Assembly (NCBI RefSeq): GCF_000226095.1
Contig: NC_016472.1
Location: forward strand, 8,060,001 to 8,124,000
Length of the DNA stretch: 64,000 nucleotides
Source of the DNA: Thermothelomyces thermophilus ATCC 42464
Lineage: Eukaryota; Ascomycota; Sordariomycetes; Sordariales; Chaetomiaceae
Direction: 5' to 3'
This document shows positions 10,543 through 25,085 of the stretch, one piece after another; the stretch's first letter is position 1, and every line of letters starts with the position of its first letter. The notes beneath the pieces were generated by a model, which saw only the letters and a program-made list of their open reading frames with translations, ran no database searches and was not told the DNA's origin. The position numbers were made by a program, and so were the translations under genes.

Positions 10543-11853
10543 TTATGCGCCGGCTGTTTCCTCGACCTTCTCATGCCTCCCTCGCTCGTGCTCCTCCCTC
10601 AGCCGAGCCCTCTCGGCCTCGGTGAACAGGCCGTCGCCGGTCTTCTCGCCGAGCCTGCCCTTGTCGACGTAGTTGTCGCGCAGCCAGCGCAGCACGCCCT
10701 CGCTGCCGAGCCCCGGCGCGCGCTCGAGGTTGTGCTGCTCGACCCGGGCGACCGTGTCGAGGCCGACCTCGTCCATGCGCTCGCAGGGGCCCTTCTCGGC
10801 GTGGAAGAAGTCGCGGAACAGGGCGTCGACGTCGGCCGGCCGCGCCACGCCCTCGGCCAGCACCGCCAGCGTCTCGCGCTTGCAGGCCGCCCAGACGCGG
10901 TTGAAGACGAGGCCGGGCGACTGGAGGCCGTCGGGCACCACGACGGGGGCCAGCCCGACGCGGCGCATGTGGGCCGCCAGGAAGGGCGCGATGGCCGGGT
11001 CGGTCGCCCCGGACGACATGATCTCCACCATGCGGTTGCGCGGCGGGATCAGGTAGTGCGTGTTGAGCAGCCGGTGCGGGTGGTTCAGCGGGCCCTCGGC
11101 CGCCATCTCGGCCGTCGTCAGGCTGCTGCTGTTGGACGCCAGCACGCAGTCGGCGGGGAGCGACCGCTCCAGCAGCGCCAGCACCGACGTCTTGAGCGGC
11201 CGCGACTCGGGCAGGCACTCGATCGCCAGCCACGGCGCCCTGGCGAGCTCCTCGGCCGCGACCGCCCCGGCCGAGTCGCGCGCCGGCGAGCCCGACGTCG
11301 CCGTCGCCGTCCGCAGGTCCGTCGTCGTCCGCACGGGGCCCGGGTGCGTCTCGCGCGCCGCGCAGTACGCCGCCAGGTTGTCCGTCACGTACTCGGTCGC
11401 CGACCGCAGCGCCTCCGGCGAGATGTCGTAGATGGTGACCGGCCGCCGGTTCGACGCCCATACCAGCGCCACGCGCCGGCCAATGTTACCCGCCCCGACG
11501 ACCAGCACGGGGCGCTGCTCGAGTGCTTGATCGCTAGGCGGCCGCCATTTCGGCTGGTTCGGCTGCTGCGGCTCCTGGGCCGCTTTCTCCTCGAAAAGGG
11601 ATGATGTGGTGGTGGTGGAGAAGGCCGAGCGTTGATTGGCATGTTGTAGTAATAATAGTAAGCGGCCGGTTGGGTTCAAGCGAGTCGTCTCCCATGAGGC
11701 TGGCCGTGGCCATTGTTGACCTTGGGGGGAGGTTGATAATAGGGCTCGGGAGAGTGAGGGGCGCATCAGCTGCGAGATTCCCGAGTTGGACGGGCCTCTC
11801 ATCATGACAAGGCCCCTCACAGCCAAGCCCCGCGATCCACTCATATTTATCAT
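10543..11853 (-). CDS. 3-hydroxyacyl-CoA dehydrogenase-like, probably mitochondrial
   Basis: Single exon, 436 residues from the ATG at 11853 (a second ATG at 11844 is equally good; the frame opens earlier only with a TTG). The first 90 or so residues are Arg/Ser-rich and almost free of acidic residues, as in a mitochondrial presequence. A Rossmann domain follows with VVGAGNIGRR (the GxGxxG dinucleotide loop), then the SNSSSL block, a His in NTHYLIPPRN where the catalytic His of this fold sits, and a C-terminal helical domain ending near GDGLFT. That ending resembles the lambda-crystallin/L-gulonate dehydrogenase branch. It probably oxidises a 3-hydroxyacyl-CoA or 3-hydroxyacid with NAD; the substrate cannot be read from the sequence. 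Confidence 0.85.
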   Translation of the reverse strand: MINMSGSRGLAVRGLVMMRGPSNSGISQLMRPSLSRALLSTSPQGQQWPRPASWETTRLNPTGRLLLLLQHANQRSAFSTTTTSSLFEEKAAQEPQQPNQPKWRPPSDQALEQRPVLVVGAGNIGRRVALVWASNRRPVTIYDISPEALRSATEYVTDNLAAYCAARETHPGPVRTTTDLRTATATSGSPARDSAGAVAAEELARAPWLAIECLPESRPLKTSVLALLERSLPADCVLASNSSSLTTAEMAAEGPLNHPHRLLNTHYLIPPRNRMVEIMSSGATDPAIAPFLAAHMRRVGLAPVVVPDGLQSPGLVFNRVWAACKRETLAVLAEGVARPADVDALFRDFFHAEKGPCERMDEVGLDTVARVEQHNLERAPGLGSEGVLRWLRDNYVDKGRLGEKTGDGLFTEAERARLREEHERGRHEKVEETAGA

Positions 11854-12784
11854 GTGTTTGTTGACAAGCCTCGCTGTCTTTTTGATGACCGCGGTTTCAC
11901 GAAACAATGATAATTATTTGGATTTTTGGTTTGTAGGTGTTGCTAATACTCTGCCTCGAACTGTTCCAAACAGTAATAACCCTGGATTGGTTCTATGTGC
12001 GACAGAGGACGTCATCGGTGTTATTAAGTTCTTTTAATACCGTCTAAGCCCTCCGCGTGCGGTTCTATCTCGGTGGGGTGACGAACATCTGACGATCTTG
12101 GATCTTGTCTTCCCCGCACGCGCAGTAATTAGCCTCTACAGTATATTTGTGCCGCAAATCGCAACTTCTTCAAATCACCTCATCCATTCATTTTGGAGGG
12201 CATAGCCTGATTCATTCATTATTATGCTCACGATCTCGCTTCCTCGGGACGGAACGAGGTGGTAATTAGTCGCCCTGTTACTAAGATCGACCTGCTTCTC
12301 TCCCCTGCCTTACGGCACACATTCCGAATCCTGCCACTAATAATAGTATTTTAATGTGCAACCTTATTGTATGTACGGTAATTAGTGTACTGAATGTATG
12401 TATGCATGTACATACATTTGTGCTCCTGAATAGTGAGAATCGCGGCTCTTGTTTCTTGGCGCACAACCAAAAGCTCTCGAATACGGCTCTTAGTCAGTTA
12501 TATAGTAGGTGCTCATGTGGTCCATACGCACTACCAAAAGCACCAATGCGGTCATTAAGAGTCTCAGCACATTACTGTAGCTTACCTCGCACTTCAGATG
12601 CCCACTGTTCTCTTCTAATTAGTGGTCAGAAGTTTTCCCTGGACGGAACCGGCTCAGTAGAGGATAAGAGGTAAATTATTTACCTTTCTTTAGAACGTTT
12701 TTATAGCAAGGTTTAGGTGACCTGATGCCAAAGCTTACCTTGTCTTCGAGAATAAGTTAGACGCTTTGTTTGCCTGTTTAGGTT
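11854..12784. other. intergenic, transition into AT-rich island
   Basis: GC content falls from about 11.9 kb onward. Only short chance ORFs are present and no RNA gene was recognised. From about 12.65 kb the sequence has the TA-rich texture of the retroelement island. Confidence 0.5.
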
Positions 12785-13002
12785 TATATTAGAAGCTATA
12801 GAGCTTCTAAGAGTATTAGCCACATACATGCCACAGCTGTATAAGGCTGTTCAACGCTTTGACCAGTTCCTTTGTCTATAAATATCAGTCGTTTTATCTC
12901 CTTTGTAGATAGTTCAACAAGGTACTGTCTCCTTTATATAGCTACCTACTACAGACTGCTTTCAACGCTCCCAGAGCTCCTACTACGTTCGGCAGTTATA
13001 AG
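12785..13002 (+). repeat. left LTR of copia element
   Basis: 218 bp, matching 34689-34905 along its whole length. The element boundary was placed at the point where the two copies stop matching. A TGGCGCC stretch just inside could be part of a primer-binding site. Confidence 0.75.
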
Positions 13003-13244
13003 CCTGGCGCCTTGACTACTCCTCTGCTAACGTATCTTTAATATTAGTAATAGCTTCTTCTATTACAAACTCTCTTACCCTGCTTTAATACGCTTTTGAC
13101 GATACGTCTATTATATCTAAGATCCTAATGAGACTTCTACATGCCTTATAGGGCCTAGTTCCTAGAACTTGTAGTATATTAAACTATAGTTATAGGCTAA
13201 ATTTGCTAGTATATAGGGATTTGTTAACCTTAATAGTAATTATA

Positions 13245-13698
13245 TGTCACAGATAAGCACATAGACGGCCCGGCAGGCTGTAGCCAGGACACAGGACATT
13301 CCGACAGCCAATCACTTGACGGACCAATCAGAAGATTATCACTGCCAAGACTAAGGTCTTCACTGGTGATAATAACATATCACCATCGATAACGCGGAAT
13401 CATAGAGTGAAAGGAGAAATAGTACTAATGATAACTATTAAAGAGGGATAGATAATTATATATATATAGCTAGCTAGTCACTCGTTATAGTAGACTCTAG
13501 AAGTTCACTAGTAATAATAACCTAACCTATAATTACCAGTATTTATACCAAGTATTACTAACCATTATAGGAGATAACTCTAGTGTTATTATAAACCTTT
13601 TAGCTTTACCGAATCCCTTAGATGACCTATACGCTTATCCCACTTAATTTACCTCCGTCTAAACCCTTTTAGAAGAAGTCTAAGCTAGGTTTGTTACA
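13245..13698 (+). repeat. 5' LTR of gypsy element 1
   Basis: 454 bp, starting TGTCAC and ending in ACA. It pairs with 20392-20845 without length change; by hand count about 47 positions differ and all are transitions. Confidence 0.9.
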
Positions 13699-16600
13699 CG
13701 TTGCTATTACTCCCTTTATTCTATTATAGCTTAGAACGGAGGTAATTTCAACCTTGATATTAATATAGCTACTAACGTTACGGCTAAATAGCTACTTACC
13801 TAGCTTAGTCAACTCTAGCAGTAGATTTAGGAGTTAGACTAGAGAGATAAGGTTATATAAGCTCGGATCAAGGAACTCGAAAACGGCAAAAAGCACTTGT
13901 AGAAGCTAGTTAACGAGGCCTATACTAAAATCAAGGCACTTAAGGGCGCCAAAGCAAGCTATATTAAGATCGAACTACCTAGCAAATATGGAGGAACCAA
14001 GGAAGATCTTATAGGATTCCTAACGAACCTCCGATCTTACTTCTAGCTTAATGATGACAAGTTTCTAGATAATAAAGCCAAAGTCCTCTATATAGTTACG
14101 AGACTAGAGGGCAAGGTACTTAGATAGTTCGAGCCTATATAGAATAACTATCTTACTAAGAAAGATAAAGACGACTAAGACGCGTTTATATAGGTAGTCT
14201 TTCGGTCCTACGACCGGTTTAAAGAAGAGCTTTAGAAGGTTTTTAGTGACAAAGACAAGAAGATTTATATATAAAAAAGACTTGCTAATCTCTAATAGAC
14301 TAAATTAATAGCCTCTTATACTATATAGTTTAGACAGGACATGCTCAAGTCTTAGCTTAATGATAAGGCGTTAATATAACTATTCTATAATAGCTTAAAG
14401 AAAAAGGTCAAAGATAAACTATATAAGTATAACTGGCCTAAGACTTTAGACGAATATATCGTATAGGCTATTAGAATTAATAATTGACTCTATATATAAG
14501 AGCAGTAGAAACGAGGTTAGACAAATAGAACTACGGTTAAGGCTAACGATAAGAAAAAACGAGTATATGTTAGCATATTATATAGAATATATCTTAGAGC
14601 TATAGATATAGACGTAGTATAGAAGTAGGATAAGAAGAAAATGACTAAAGACAAGTCTAACATTACCTACTATAACTATAGAAAGAAAGGATACTATAGA
14701 TAAGAATATCGAAGCCCGAAGAAAGACTAGAAACTAGTCCCTAGAAAGGAAATTACAGCTATTAACGAAACTACTAAGGATATTATCGAAGTAGCAGCTA
14801 TAAGCTACGAAGACAGGAATAGTAATATAGATAGTCTTAGACACGATAGCAACGGTAAAGACGAATAAGCACTATATTCCGAACTAGTTACTATAGATCT
14901 AGAAATAGGTCTTGCTAAATAGGACACGGCAGGAGAGTATATACTACTAATTTCGATTCTCCTAGCCTTAAGATAATAGGGTTTTATAGTTACCTAGAGG
15001 TAGGATAGATTGTAGACGACCGATACCTAAGGAATCGAAAGACCTAGATCTAATGTTCTATTCCTCTAGGAACAAATCGAATAGTACCGTAACGAAGTTT
15101 TCTAGCTTAATACGGAACTACGCGAACGGGATAAACGCTTGATTTGACTTACCTAGTAGAGCGATAGAATGAGGGACAAGATAAGGGAACTCCGACGTAT
15201 TGTAGAAACCATTAAAGGGGAATAGCCTATAATATACGATAGGCCTAATAGCTACGCCGAGCATTTTGACGATTAGTAACTTAGCTATAACGTATAGAAC
15301 CCTAAGTACTAGTTTATACGTGCGAACCATAGAAAAGATAAGCATATATGGGAAAACTACTAGAAGAAATACTCTTACCTTAGCATTAGAGTACTTACGG
15401 CCTATATATAGTAAGAAGGATTTGGAAAAGAATTCTAATACCTTCTAGGCGACGCTATACGACTATACCTATAATATAAGGTATATATACAAGTGCCCTG
15501 GTTCTAGTATATATTATATAAATGCTAATACTACTTTCGCGACAAATTCGAAAATAATTACTAGCCAACCTGACAAGGAAATAAGGATAGAAGCCTCTAC
15601 TCTATAGAATAGGTCTATAATATAAGAAATAGAGCAGCCAAATTACTTTAGAAGATCGAAGCCTACGATCTAGAAGGCATCATAGTAGTACTAAAACAAG
15701 CTTAGCCTAGGTACTACGAAATAGAACAAGACATATAGGACTCGTACCGGAGTAACGACTACCTCTACCACGCGGATAAAAAGAAATCACGGATCTAGGA
15801 GCTTTAGATAAAGCTATAGTATATACGATGAAAAGCAGAACGGACCTAATGGTAGGAAGCTACAAGCACTTAATGGCTTATAGAAATAAGCACGATTGAC
15901 GAAGCCATTATTAGCCAAATAACCGAAGAGGTTAGCACTAACCTAGGAAACAGGTCAGGGCCCTTCGAGGGGCCCGAAAACTATTAACGCCTATATAGTA
16001 GCGAGTAGTAGCGTAGTATAGGAGGAACTGGCGCAAGAGACCACTATATCGAGACCTCCCGGCAGAAATATAGGAAATCGCTATAATCTTTGGATGACAG
16101 CGGCAAGACAAGCGATTATAGACAATAGTATAATAGAAATAGCACGAAATGCTTATACTAGTAGATAGTAGAGTAGAGATAAACCTAATTTCACTAACGC
16201 TTATAAATTAGCTATAGATACCCTAGAGAATAAAGCGGAAGTATAGTATAGTTAAAGGGCTATTTCCGATATAATAAGTATATAAGGAGACCAAACTAAT
16301 TAATATTACTATAGTAGAGAAAACTATAGTAGTTATATTTAGTATTATAGATATAGGTAATGATAAAGATATAATATTAGGGTTACCTTAATATAAAGAT
16401 TATAACCTAGACATTAGCTAGAAGAATAGTAGCTACCTATAACCTTAAATGGAGTCATATTTGACTAGTAAGATAGAAAGTATACAAGGATCGCAAGCAA
16501 ACGATGCTTAGGGGAAGGCATATCCTACGGATCTACCACAAGAGACAGATAGTAGTAGGCAGACCACTACAGACTCTAGAAAAAGCGATATAACGACACC

Positions 16601-19600
16601 AACGTTACAATAGGAGGAACGAGCTAAATCACTGATAGTTGTTCTCTCCGTTAACAAATGCGGAGCATTATAATTAGAGTAGTAGGTTGAGACAGGAGAA
16701 ATCGCTAGCATTGCTATAGACGGAACTAAGTTTATATACTATCAGAAAATCGAGAAACGAGACAAGACTAGGAAAGTACTAAAGGAATATAAAGGACACC
16801 TAGCATTCGAACCAAAGCATCTAGAAGGATTACTAGAATATAGCCTATAAGATTACGAGATTAAGCTTAAAGAAGGAGCATAACTAAAGTTCTTTAAGAT
16901 TTACTATATAAGCTAGATATAGAACAAAGAACTTAAGTAATATTTAGAGGAGAACCTTCGAAGAGAATATATCTACCTATTAATATCGCTAGCAGGCTAC
17001 TTAATCCTATTTATACCTAAGAAAGATAGAAAGCTATAATTATATGTCGACTATTGGTAACTTAATAAATAGACTATGAAAAACCGATACCTATTACTGC
17101 TAATCTCATAGCTCTAAGATCAGTTAGCAGGAGCCTAATATTTTACACATCTTGACTTGCCATCGGCCTATAACTATATACGGATCAAAGAAGGCGACAA
17201 GTAGAAAACGGCCTTTAAGATACCTTATAGCTACTATAAGTACCTTGTCATGCTATTTAGACTTATAAACGCGCTAGTAACGTTCTAAGCCCTAATTGAT
17301 TAAGCTATCCGATTCTTTCTCGACAAATTTACGATATGTTATCTTGACGACATACTTATCTTCTCCAAAACCATAGACGAACACCAGAAGCACGTAAGAG
17401 TAATACTAGATGTATTATACGTGTATAAGCTATTAGTTAACAAGGAAAAGAGCGAATTCCACGTTAGGAAAACAGTATTTTTAGGATACAAGATATCCCT
17501 AGGACAAATCTAGATAGAACCTTTAAAAGTCAAAGCTATTAAGGATTAGCCACAACCGACGTTAGTTATAGAAGTACAAAGTTTCATCGGGTTTATAAAC
17601 TTCTACCGGATATTCATTAGGAACTTTAGAGCAATTGTACGACCTTTATATAAACTTACTAAAAAGAACGCTAAATTCTAATAGGAAGAGCAATATAAGT
17701 AAGCATTTATATAGATCTACGATACCATTATTAAAGATCTAGTACTAGTGCTACTAGACCCTAAGAAGCCATTTAAGGTAGAAATAGACGCTTTAGACTA
17801 TACTATCGGAGGATAATTAGGATAACGAGATAAATAAGGGAAGCTATATCCTATAGCCTTCTTTTTAAAGAAGCTCGATAGACTACGTCTTAATTATTTG
17901 ATCTATAATAAGGAACTACTTATAATTATCGAAGCTTTTAAGGAATGGCGACTATACCTTAGTAATACAATCGAACTAGTATAAGTATATATATATTATA
18001 AGAATTTACGATACTTTATAACGACGAAGGAGCTTAATAGACGACAAATACAATAGGTAGAATTCCTTATAGAATTTAATTTTAAGATTTGCTATAAGAA
18101 GGGTAAAGAGAACGTACGAGTAGACGCCTTAAGCTGACGAACAGATTATACAGAAGAACAAATAGAAACAACGCTACCGTTATTTAAGGAACGAATAGAT
18201 AGAACGCTATATTATGAAACGTAAACACCTGTGGAAGACGATCTACTCGACTTATTCCTAGAATGTTACGTAATCTTTTAAGAAGAAAGGATTGACGAAG
18301 CATAGTATCAAGTAACACCCGGACTAGCGGTACCTAATAAAGTAGAAGAAAAAGATAGGAAACTCTGGTACCGAGGTAAAGCATATATCTATAATAAAGA
18401 CCAATAGCTACGAATGATTTAAAAACTCTACAAGTCGAAACTCGGAGGATATAAAGGAGTTACGAAGACTGTCGTACAAGTTAAGAAACACTATAACTTT
18501 CTATAGTTAACGATATAAGTTAAGGAAGTCGTATAGAGCTACGACATCTATAATCGAAGCAAAACGGCATGATACAAGCTATATAGGCTACTTTAGCCAC
18601 TACCAATAGCCGACAAACTATAGAGTTTAGTTATAATAGACTTTATTACGAAGCTACCAGAATCTAAGGACACGGCTATAGGGGTAATCTACGATAGTAT
18701 TCTTACTATAGTAGATTACCTAACTAAATAGGTATACTTCTTTCCCCATAAGGAGTCCTAGATAGCTAAACAGTTAGCAGACGTAATCTATTAGCAAGTT
18801 GTATTAGTATACGCTTAGCTATAGGAATAGATTACTAACAGAGACACTAAGTTTGTATCGAAGTTCTAGCAAGCGTTAATATAACGATTAGGCGTTAATA
18901 GCAAGCTGTTAACAGCATATCACCTACAAACCGACAGACAAACGGAGCGACTAAACCAAGTTGCTAAGCAGTACCTTCATTCTTACATTAACTACTAGCA
19001 GGACGACTAGGTTATGCTATTACTAACAGTATAACTCGCCTATAATATAATGCCAATAGAAGTGACTAAAGTTATACCGTTCTTTACAAACTACAGATAT
19101 AAAGCAGACCTTAGGCAAGGACTAGAGGTTATAGTGCTAAGAGTAGTAGTCAAAGTAAAACAAATGTATATACTATACGAGAAGCTTAAAAACGAACTTA
19201 AGTTTGTCAGAACTAGAATAAAGAACTACTATATTAAATATAGGCTTAAGGGACCTTACCTAGAGAGGGGAGACAAAGTCTATCTAGTTACATAAAACTT
19301 ACAAACTAAACGACTAAGTATAAAGCTAGACTTTAAGAAGGTCAGACCCTTTATTATCAAAGAACGAATTTCGATATCTAACTACCGACTATCGTTACCG
19401 TCATCTATACGACTATAGATAGATGTTTTTCATATTTCACTTCTCGAACTAGCACCAAAGAACGCCAAGGTTGCTACGTATATCGAAGTAGAGGACAAAG
19501 AGGAAGAATAGGACGTTGAAGAAATTCTAGATTTATATATTATTAACGGAGAACTGTAGTATCTGGTTAAATAGCTTGATTTCGGACTAGAAGACAACTT

Positions 19601-20391
19601 ATAAGAACTAGTTAAGAATTTAAACTGCCCTAAGAAACTAGAACAGTTCTACTAGCAGAACCTAGATTAACTAAAGGAAAACCTAGGACAGAACTAAAGA
19701 CGGCGCCCTAGTCGACAGCATCGACGGTATTATTAATCTATAACGAGGGTATAGTAGGCGCCTCTTGCTACTCTTACTGCTTAACCTCCTCTAACTCGTC
19801 TAAGGTCGACAGACCACGCGCCACCATATTAGTACCTTTCTCTACCAAAAACTCCTTCTGCTGACGAAGACGCTAGAGCTATATAAGCTTTTTAGACAAC
19901 TTACGCTAGGCTTTTTCTAGATAGTATTAAGATTTATCTAGCTTAAGTTTGGCATGACGTTTAGCATCCTTGATATAACGCTACTCCTAGAGAATGCGAT
20001 CTACTAGAACAAACATTAGGAATTATATTCAAAAAAAAAAAAGGAGACGTGCTTATAGGAAGAAAGTAGTATACTAGAGCCATTGTAAGAACAACCTTGA
20101 CAAACGTAGGCTTTGTAACGCTTTGTATACGTAATCATTTTACAGACAAGGCCTTACGACGCGTACCAAGAGCAAGGCATAACAATAAAACCGTTCTTAG
20201 CAATATTCTAAGCAAGGGAAGCATAGTAACATACAGAATACAACTTCCGTTTCTCTATTGGCATTTTATTAATATAGCGACTATAACATAGAAATAGGAA
20301 GAATATAGTACTTATAAGCAAAGGGTTATTAGCACTATTTGAAACGGCCTAAGAGGGCTTTCGGGTCGAAAGCCTTAAAGGAGGGGCATCG

Positions 20392-20845
20392 TGTCACGGA
20401 TAAGCATATAGACAGCCCGGCAGGCTATAGCCAGGACGTAGGACATTCTGACAGCCAATCACTTGACGGACCAATCAGAAGATTATCACTGCCAAGACTA
20501 AGGTCTTCACTAGTGATAATAACATATCACCGTCAACAACGCGGAATCACGGAGTAAAAGGAGAAATAGTACTAGTGATAACTATTGAAGAGGGACAGAT
20601 AATTATATATATATAGCTAGCCAGTCACTCGTTATGGTAGACTCTGGGAGTTTACTAGTGATAGCAACCTAACCTACAATCACTAGTATTTATACCAAGC
20701 ATCACTGACCATTGTGGGAGATAACTTTAGTATTGTTATAAACCTTTTGGCTTTACCGAATCCCTTAGATAACTTGTACGCTTGTCCCGCTTAATTTACC
20801 TCCGTCTGAACCCTTTCAGAAGAAGTCTGAGCTAGGTTTGTCATA
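20392..20845 (+). repeat. 3' LTR of gypsy element 1
   Basis: 454 bp partner of 13245-13698. It begins right after the purine-rich tract and is followed by the TTATA target copy. Confidence 0.9.
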
Positions 20846-23800
20846 TTATAAGCTAGATCTAGAAGTTCTATAGTGCTTAACCTATAAGTAAGCTAGAGAT
20901 AACCTTATCTTAGCTTCCTAAAAGTAACTCTTAGAAGGATTATTACCTTTAATATCTATAGATTTAATGCCTTCTAATATAGCTATTATAGCCGAATTTG
21001 TATAATTATAAGACTTCTTTTATAAAGACATTATATATACTATAGATGTTAGTAAGTAGATAGGATAGTTATAATGTTAGCTAGTATATATTATGGATCT
21101 TAAGCTTTATAAAGCTATAAAAGTATATAGAAAGAAGGATATTAACCTTATTGGAGGGATTATCTAGACGCTTTGCTCTATATTTATACTATCCGTTGTA
21201 ACGCTCTATATAATGGTTACTATATAATATATAGCTAGTCTTAATATAGCTAAGCGTTTAGGAGTTAATCTATAGCGCTAGATTTGTAACTTTAATATTA
21301 CCTTCTAGTAAGCTATCTAATATAATATCTTGGAAGTATAGGGTATATAAGGACTTTATACCTTTCTTAACGCTATTATTATACGTATCTTACTAACCTA
21401 GGTAGCAAATAAGAGGATAGAAATCGAGCTTGTTAATAGTATAGAATAGTTACTTCCGGAGCTTAGTACCCTTATTATAATAGCTAAGATCCTAATTAAT
21501 AATAATGTATAACCTAGAGTCTCTTAGAAGTATAGAATCTTCTTGACAACTTATATACTAATACTTCTTATAGCCTAAAAGAGCGATAAGGAGAGAGGCA
21601 GAAACTTATATGCTTAGCGGTATAATATAAGATGTCCCTATAAGTGTCTAAGATATCTATAGAATTTAGTAGACTATTATATACTTAAGTAAGCCGTTTA
21701 TAGTAACGAGTAACGCTTATACCTTTCTAATAAGGAGTATAAGAGAATTTGCTAGGAGCTTAATAAGCTAAAGTAGGCTAGACTAAAAAATTAACTTATT
21801 ATTAAGTAGGGGGAGCTATCCTATTCTAGGTAATTAGGGGTAAGATACCCTAGTTCTCTTAATACGTCAATTATTAGCCTTTAATTGCTTAGTAAGCTCT
21901 CGACTTACTATAAGACATTTAATATAGTCGCTCTATAGTATTATCCTCTTTTGGAAAGCACTTTACTAGACTTATACGATATAACCTACTTGGTTAATAA
22001 TAAGAAGTTCCTTTTGCTTAGGACGTTTATTAAGGTAAAAGATCTTAAGTTCGTTAAAGTAGGTATAACGACCTTTCCTATCAGTAAGAAGGGCACTTAG
22101 GTAATTAAGAACATTCTAGATAGACTATATAAACTATATATTAAGAACCTAATACTTAAGAATATTACTATCGTCAAAGGATTCTATATTAACATTATCT
22201 TAGAAGCTCCATTACTTAAAGTATGTACTTAGTATCATAGCTTAGACCACTTACTACGTTTTAGAACACTAGAAAATAACGTTATTCTTCATAAGTTAAA
22301 ATATAAGTATAATCTTACCTTCCTTAAATATAAGCTACTTTCCTATTACTTAAGCTTCTTAGACTATATCTTACTTAGTAAAGCAGGTATTATAAATATT
22401 CGTATATCCTTATAGAACGTGTTTGCTATATATAGTAGAAGGTCCTAGATATGAGTGTTACTTATTATAAGAGAGGATACCGAGGATCTTTAGCACTTAA
22501 GAGCTAGCTACCTCGGAATAGAAGCATTAAAAGCGCTTATTAATAACGCTAGAAACGTCTATATTAAGGGGATAGTGTATATTAAATGTAAGAGCTATAC
22601 TTATACTTATATAAATAAGGTTATCTCTAGGAAAACACTACCTAAGCAGAAGTCTATATACCTATTCTAGCGAGTAGCCTAGGATCTATTTGACCATCTC
22701 GAAGTAATTAATAGATTATAATAGCTACTTATAATTATTAACGAGTATAGTAAGAAGCTTTTCCCTTTCCTCCTAATGATAAAGTTATTAGACTAGATTA
22801 TAGGAGTTATCTAGAACTTCGAGAGCTAGGTAAGACGCTAATATAGGCTTGCTATCTATAAGATCAAGTAAGATAACGATACTATAACGATTAGTTTAGC
22901 AGGGCGTATACTAACATGCTACTAGACTTAGGCTATAGAAAGCGATATTAATCTTAAACTCTTACCTTTATATACCTATAAGCCTAACAGACTAGTAAAG
23001 CAAATAAGATAAGAGTTAATTTTATATTTAATTAAGATACTTAATAATATAAATCTACCTATAAAGCTCTAGTTAGAAAGCGTATAAGTAGTGGTATACT
23101 TATACGTAATAAGCCTAAGCTATGTTTACTTATTTAAAACTCCTAATAAAGTGCTCTATAGCTAGTTTAAATAGTATTTTTGCTAGTATAAACCTAGCTT
23201 AATAATTATATTAACTAGTAACTTATACCTAGACTAGAGTAGTATCTTTATATATGGATACTAGGTATATATTCTCTATAAGGATAGGAAAGCTAAGTAA
23301 TATATAAAGAACTTTAAGGTATTACTATATAAACTAATAAGATATCTTATAGAATATTATATATCTAATATCTATCGTATTTAGATACCTAAGCTCGATA
23401 GGGTCATTATAACTCGTAATATTCACTTCGATAAGAAGACTTTCTACTATCCAGGTAAAGAGTAGTCGATAGAGTCGTTACTAGTAGTAGCAAGCTAGGA
23501 AGTTAATCAATTCGATCTTAGCAAAGATTCCTAGGATACCGACTTTCTCTAGGAAGCGTTATAATGGACCTGATAACTAGTAGAAGACTCTATTATAGTA
23601 GCTTAGCTATCTCTATTATAAGAGAGTCTGGTAGTAGACTAACCTTTCTAATAGGATTAAGACTTAGGGGTAAGAGAACTCTCTAATATATAGCCTATAA
23701 GAGAGTAATTAGTTCTAGAGACTCTTATGGTAGAGACGTAAGTAATAGACAAACTTACTAAATAGATAGAGAGCTTTAGAGGACTCTTAACCCCTGAATA

Positions 23801-25085
23801 TATGCCTAAGCTCTTGGTAACTTGCCCTACGCCGGCTAGTAAACGGAATATCTACTAGGAAGTAGGAAGGTTTAAATTAGGGCCTTCTTAGTTACTAGCT
23901 AGCTAACTAGATGCTAGGGAGAGCAAGGGACCTATCGAATCTAATAGAGGAATACCTTCTATAGAAGAATCTAGTACATGTGACGAGTAGATAGAAGAGC
24001 TAAAAGCTAAGGACGGTACTACTAATATATTATACCTAGCTAGGCTAGAGGAGTAAAGCGTTAAGTGAAATCTAGATTAGCTAATATATTCTCTAGAAGG
24101 TAGAAGCAAAGGAGAAGCTATTTAGTAACCTCTTATGAGGAGAGGCAGAGGTAGGAGGAAGGCTTATATACCTAGGGACCTTATATAGTTAAGTAAACGG
24201 CTATAAAATAAAGAGAAGGTTAATTACTACTATTTCTTTATCTATATAACGAAAGAACTCTAGTAATAGTTCTATAAAACTTATCTACCTAATTAATAGA
24301 AAGCTTATTTAGGAGATTAGAGCTTTCGAACAATATATATAGTATTTGTTACCGCTATATGATAAAAAGATACTATATACCTTAGAGTAGCCCTAAATAA
24401 GCCGCGTTAAAATATTAATAATCTTACTTATATTCCCATTAATTAGAGAGATCTATATAACTACCTATTAGGATAATAGTTTAAAGACACGGCTCGTAAG
24501 GAGATACGTAACTTAAAGAGCAGGGGAATATGGAAGATTATACCACGCAAGTAGGTAAAAGCGTAACCTATTCCGTTAAAATAGGTCTTCGTATATAAGT
24601 TTAATAAGGACGGTTTCTTAGAGAAATGTAAGGCAAGGATCCATATACAAGGAGATCTATAAGATATTAGCTTAGTAGAAAGTACGTACGTAGCTACTCT
24701 AATGGCGTAGTTATTCTATATAATAATAGCGATCGCTATATACTTCGACTTAGAGGTCAAGTAGTTCGATATAGTATAAGTGTTCCTTAACGCTAAACGA
24801 CCGGAAGACGATCCCATTATCTGCGAATTGCTAGAAGGATTTAAGTAGCTAAGGAAATACATAGAGTTGTAAAGAGCTCTATACGGCTTAAGAGACTTGC
24901 TACTCTTATAGTATAAGGAATTCTATAAAATGCTATTAGATCTAGGTATAGAACTATCAGGCGAAGAGAAGTGCCTCTTCTTAAGCTACGATAAACAAGT
25001 TATCCTAATCTTCTATATTAACGATTTCTTAGTTATCTTCTATAAAAGTAACGCTATAGTAGCCAAGCTAGTAATAGAAGGAATT

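Larger units (their letters stand above)
13245..20845 (+). mobile_element. Ty3/gypsy chromovirus, plus strand, degraded
   Basis: 7601-bp element with two 454-bp LTRs and an exact 5-bp target duplication TTATA (13240-13244 and 20846-20850). Parts in order: gag with a decayed zinc-knuckle region (about 14.67 kb), protease, RT with its catalytic YLDD block (about 17.34 kb), RNase H, integrase (about 18.4-19.3 kb) and a C-terminal chromodomain (about 19.5-19.6 kb) that marks it as a chromovirus. A purine-rich tract (about 20370-20385) precedes the 3' LTR. Complete in layout but a fossil with very many breaks. It sits in the 5' part of the copia element, so it is younger than that one. RIP prevents dating from LTR divergence. 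Confidence 0.9.

Noticed and set aside
10573-11604. 343-codon plus-strand ORF and a second minus frame of 296 codons
   Set aside because: Both lie over the GC-rich dehydrogenase gene and are low-complexity Arg/Ala/Gly sequences typical of shadow frames.
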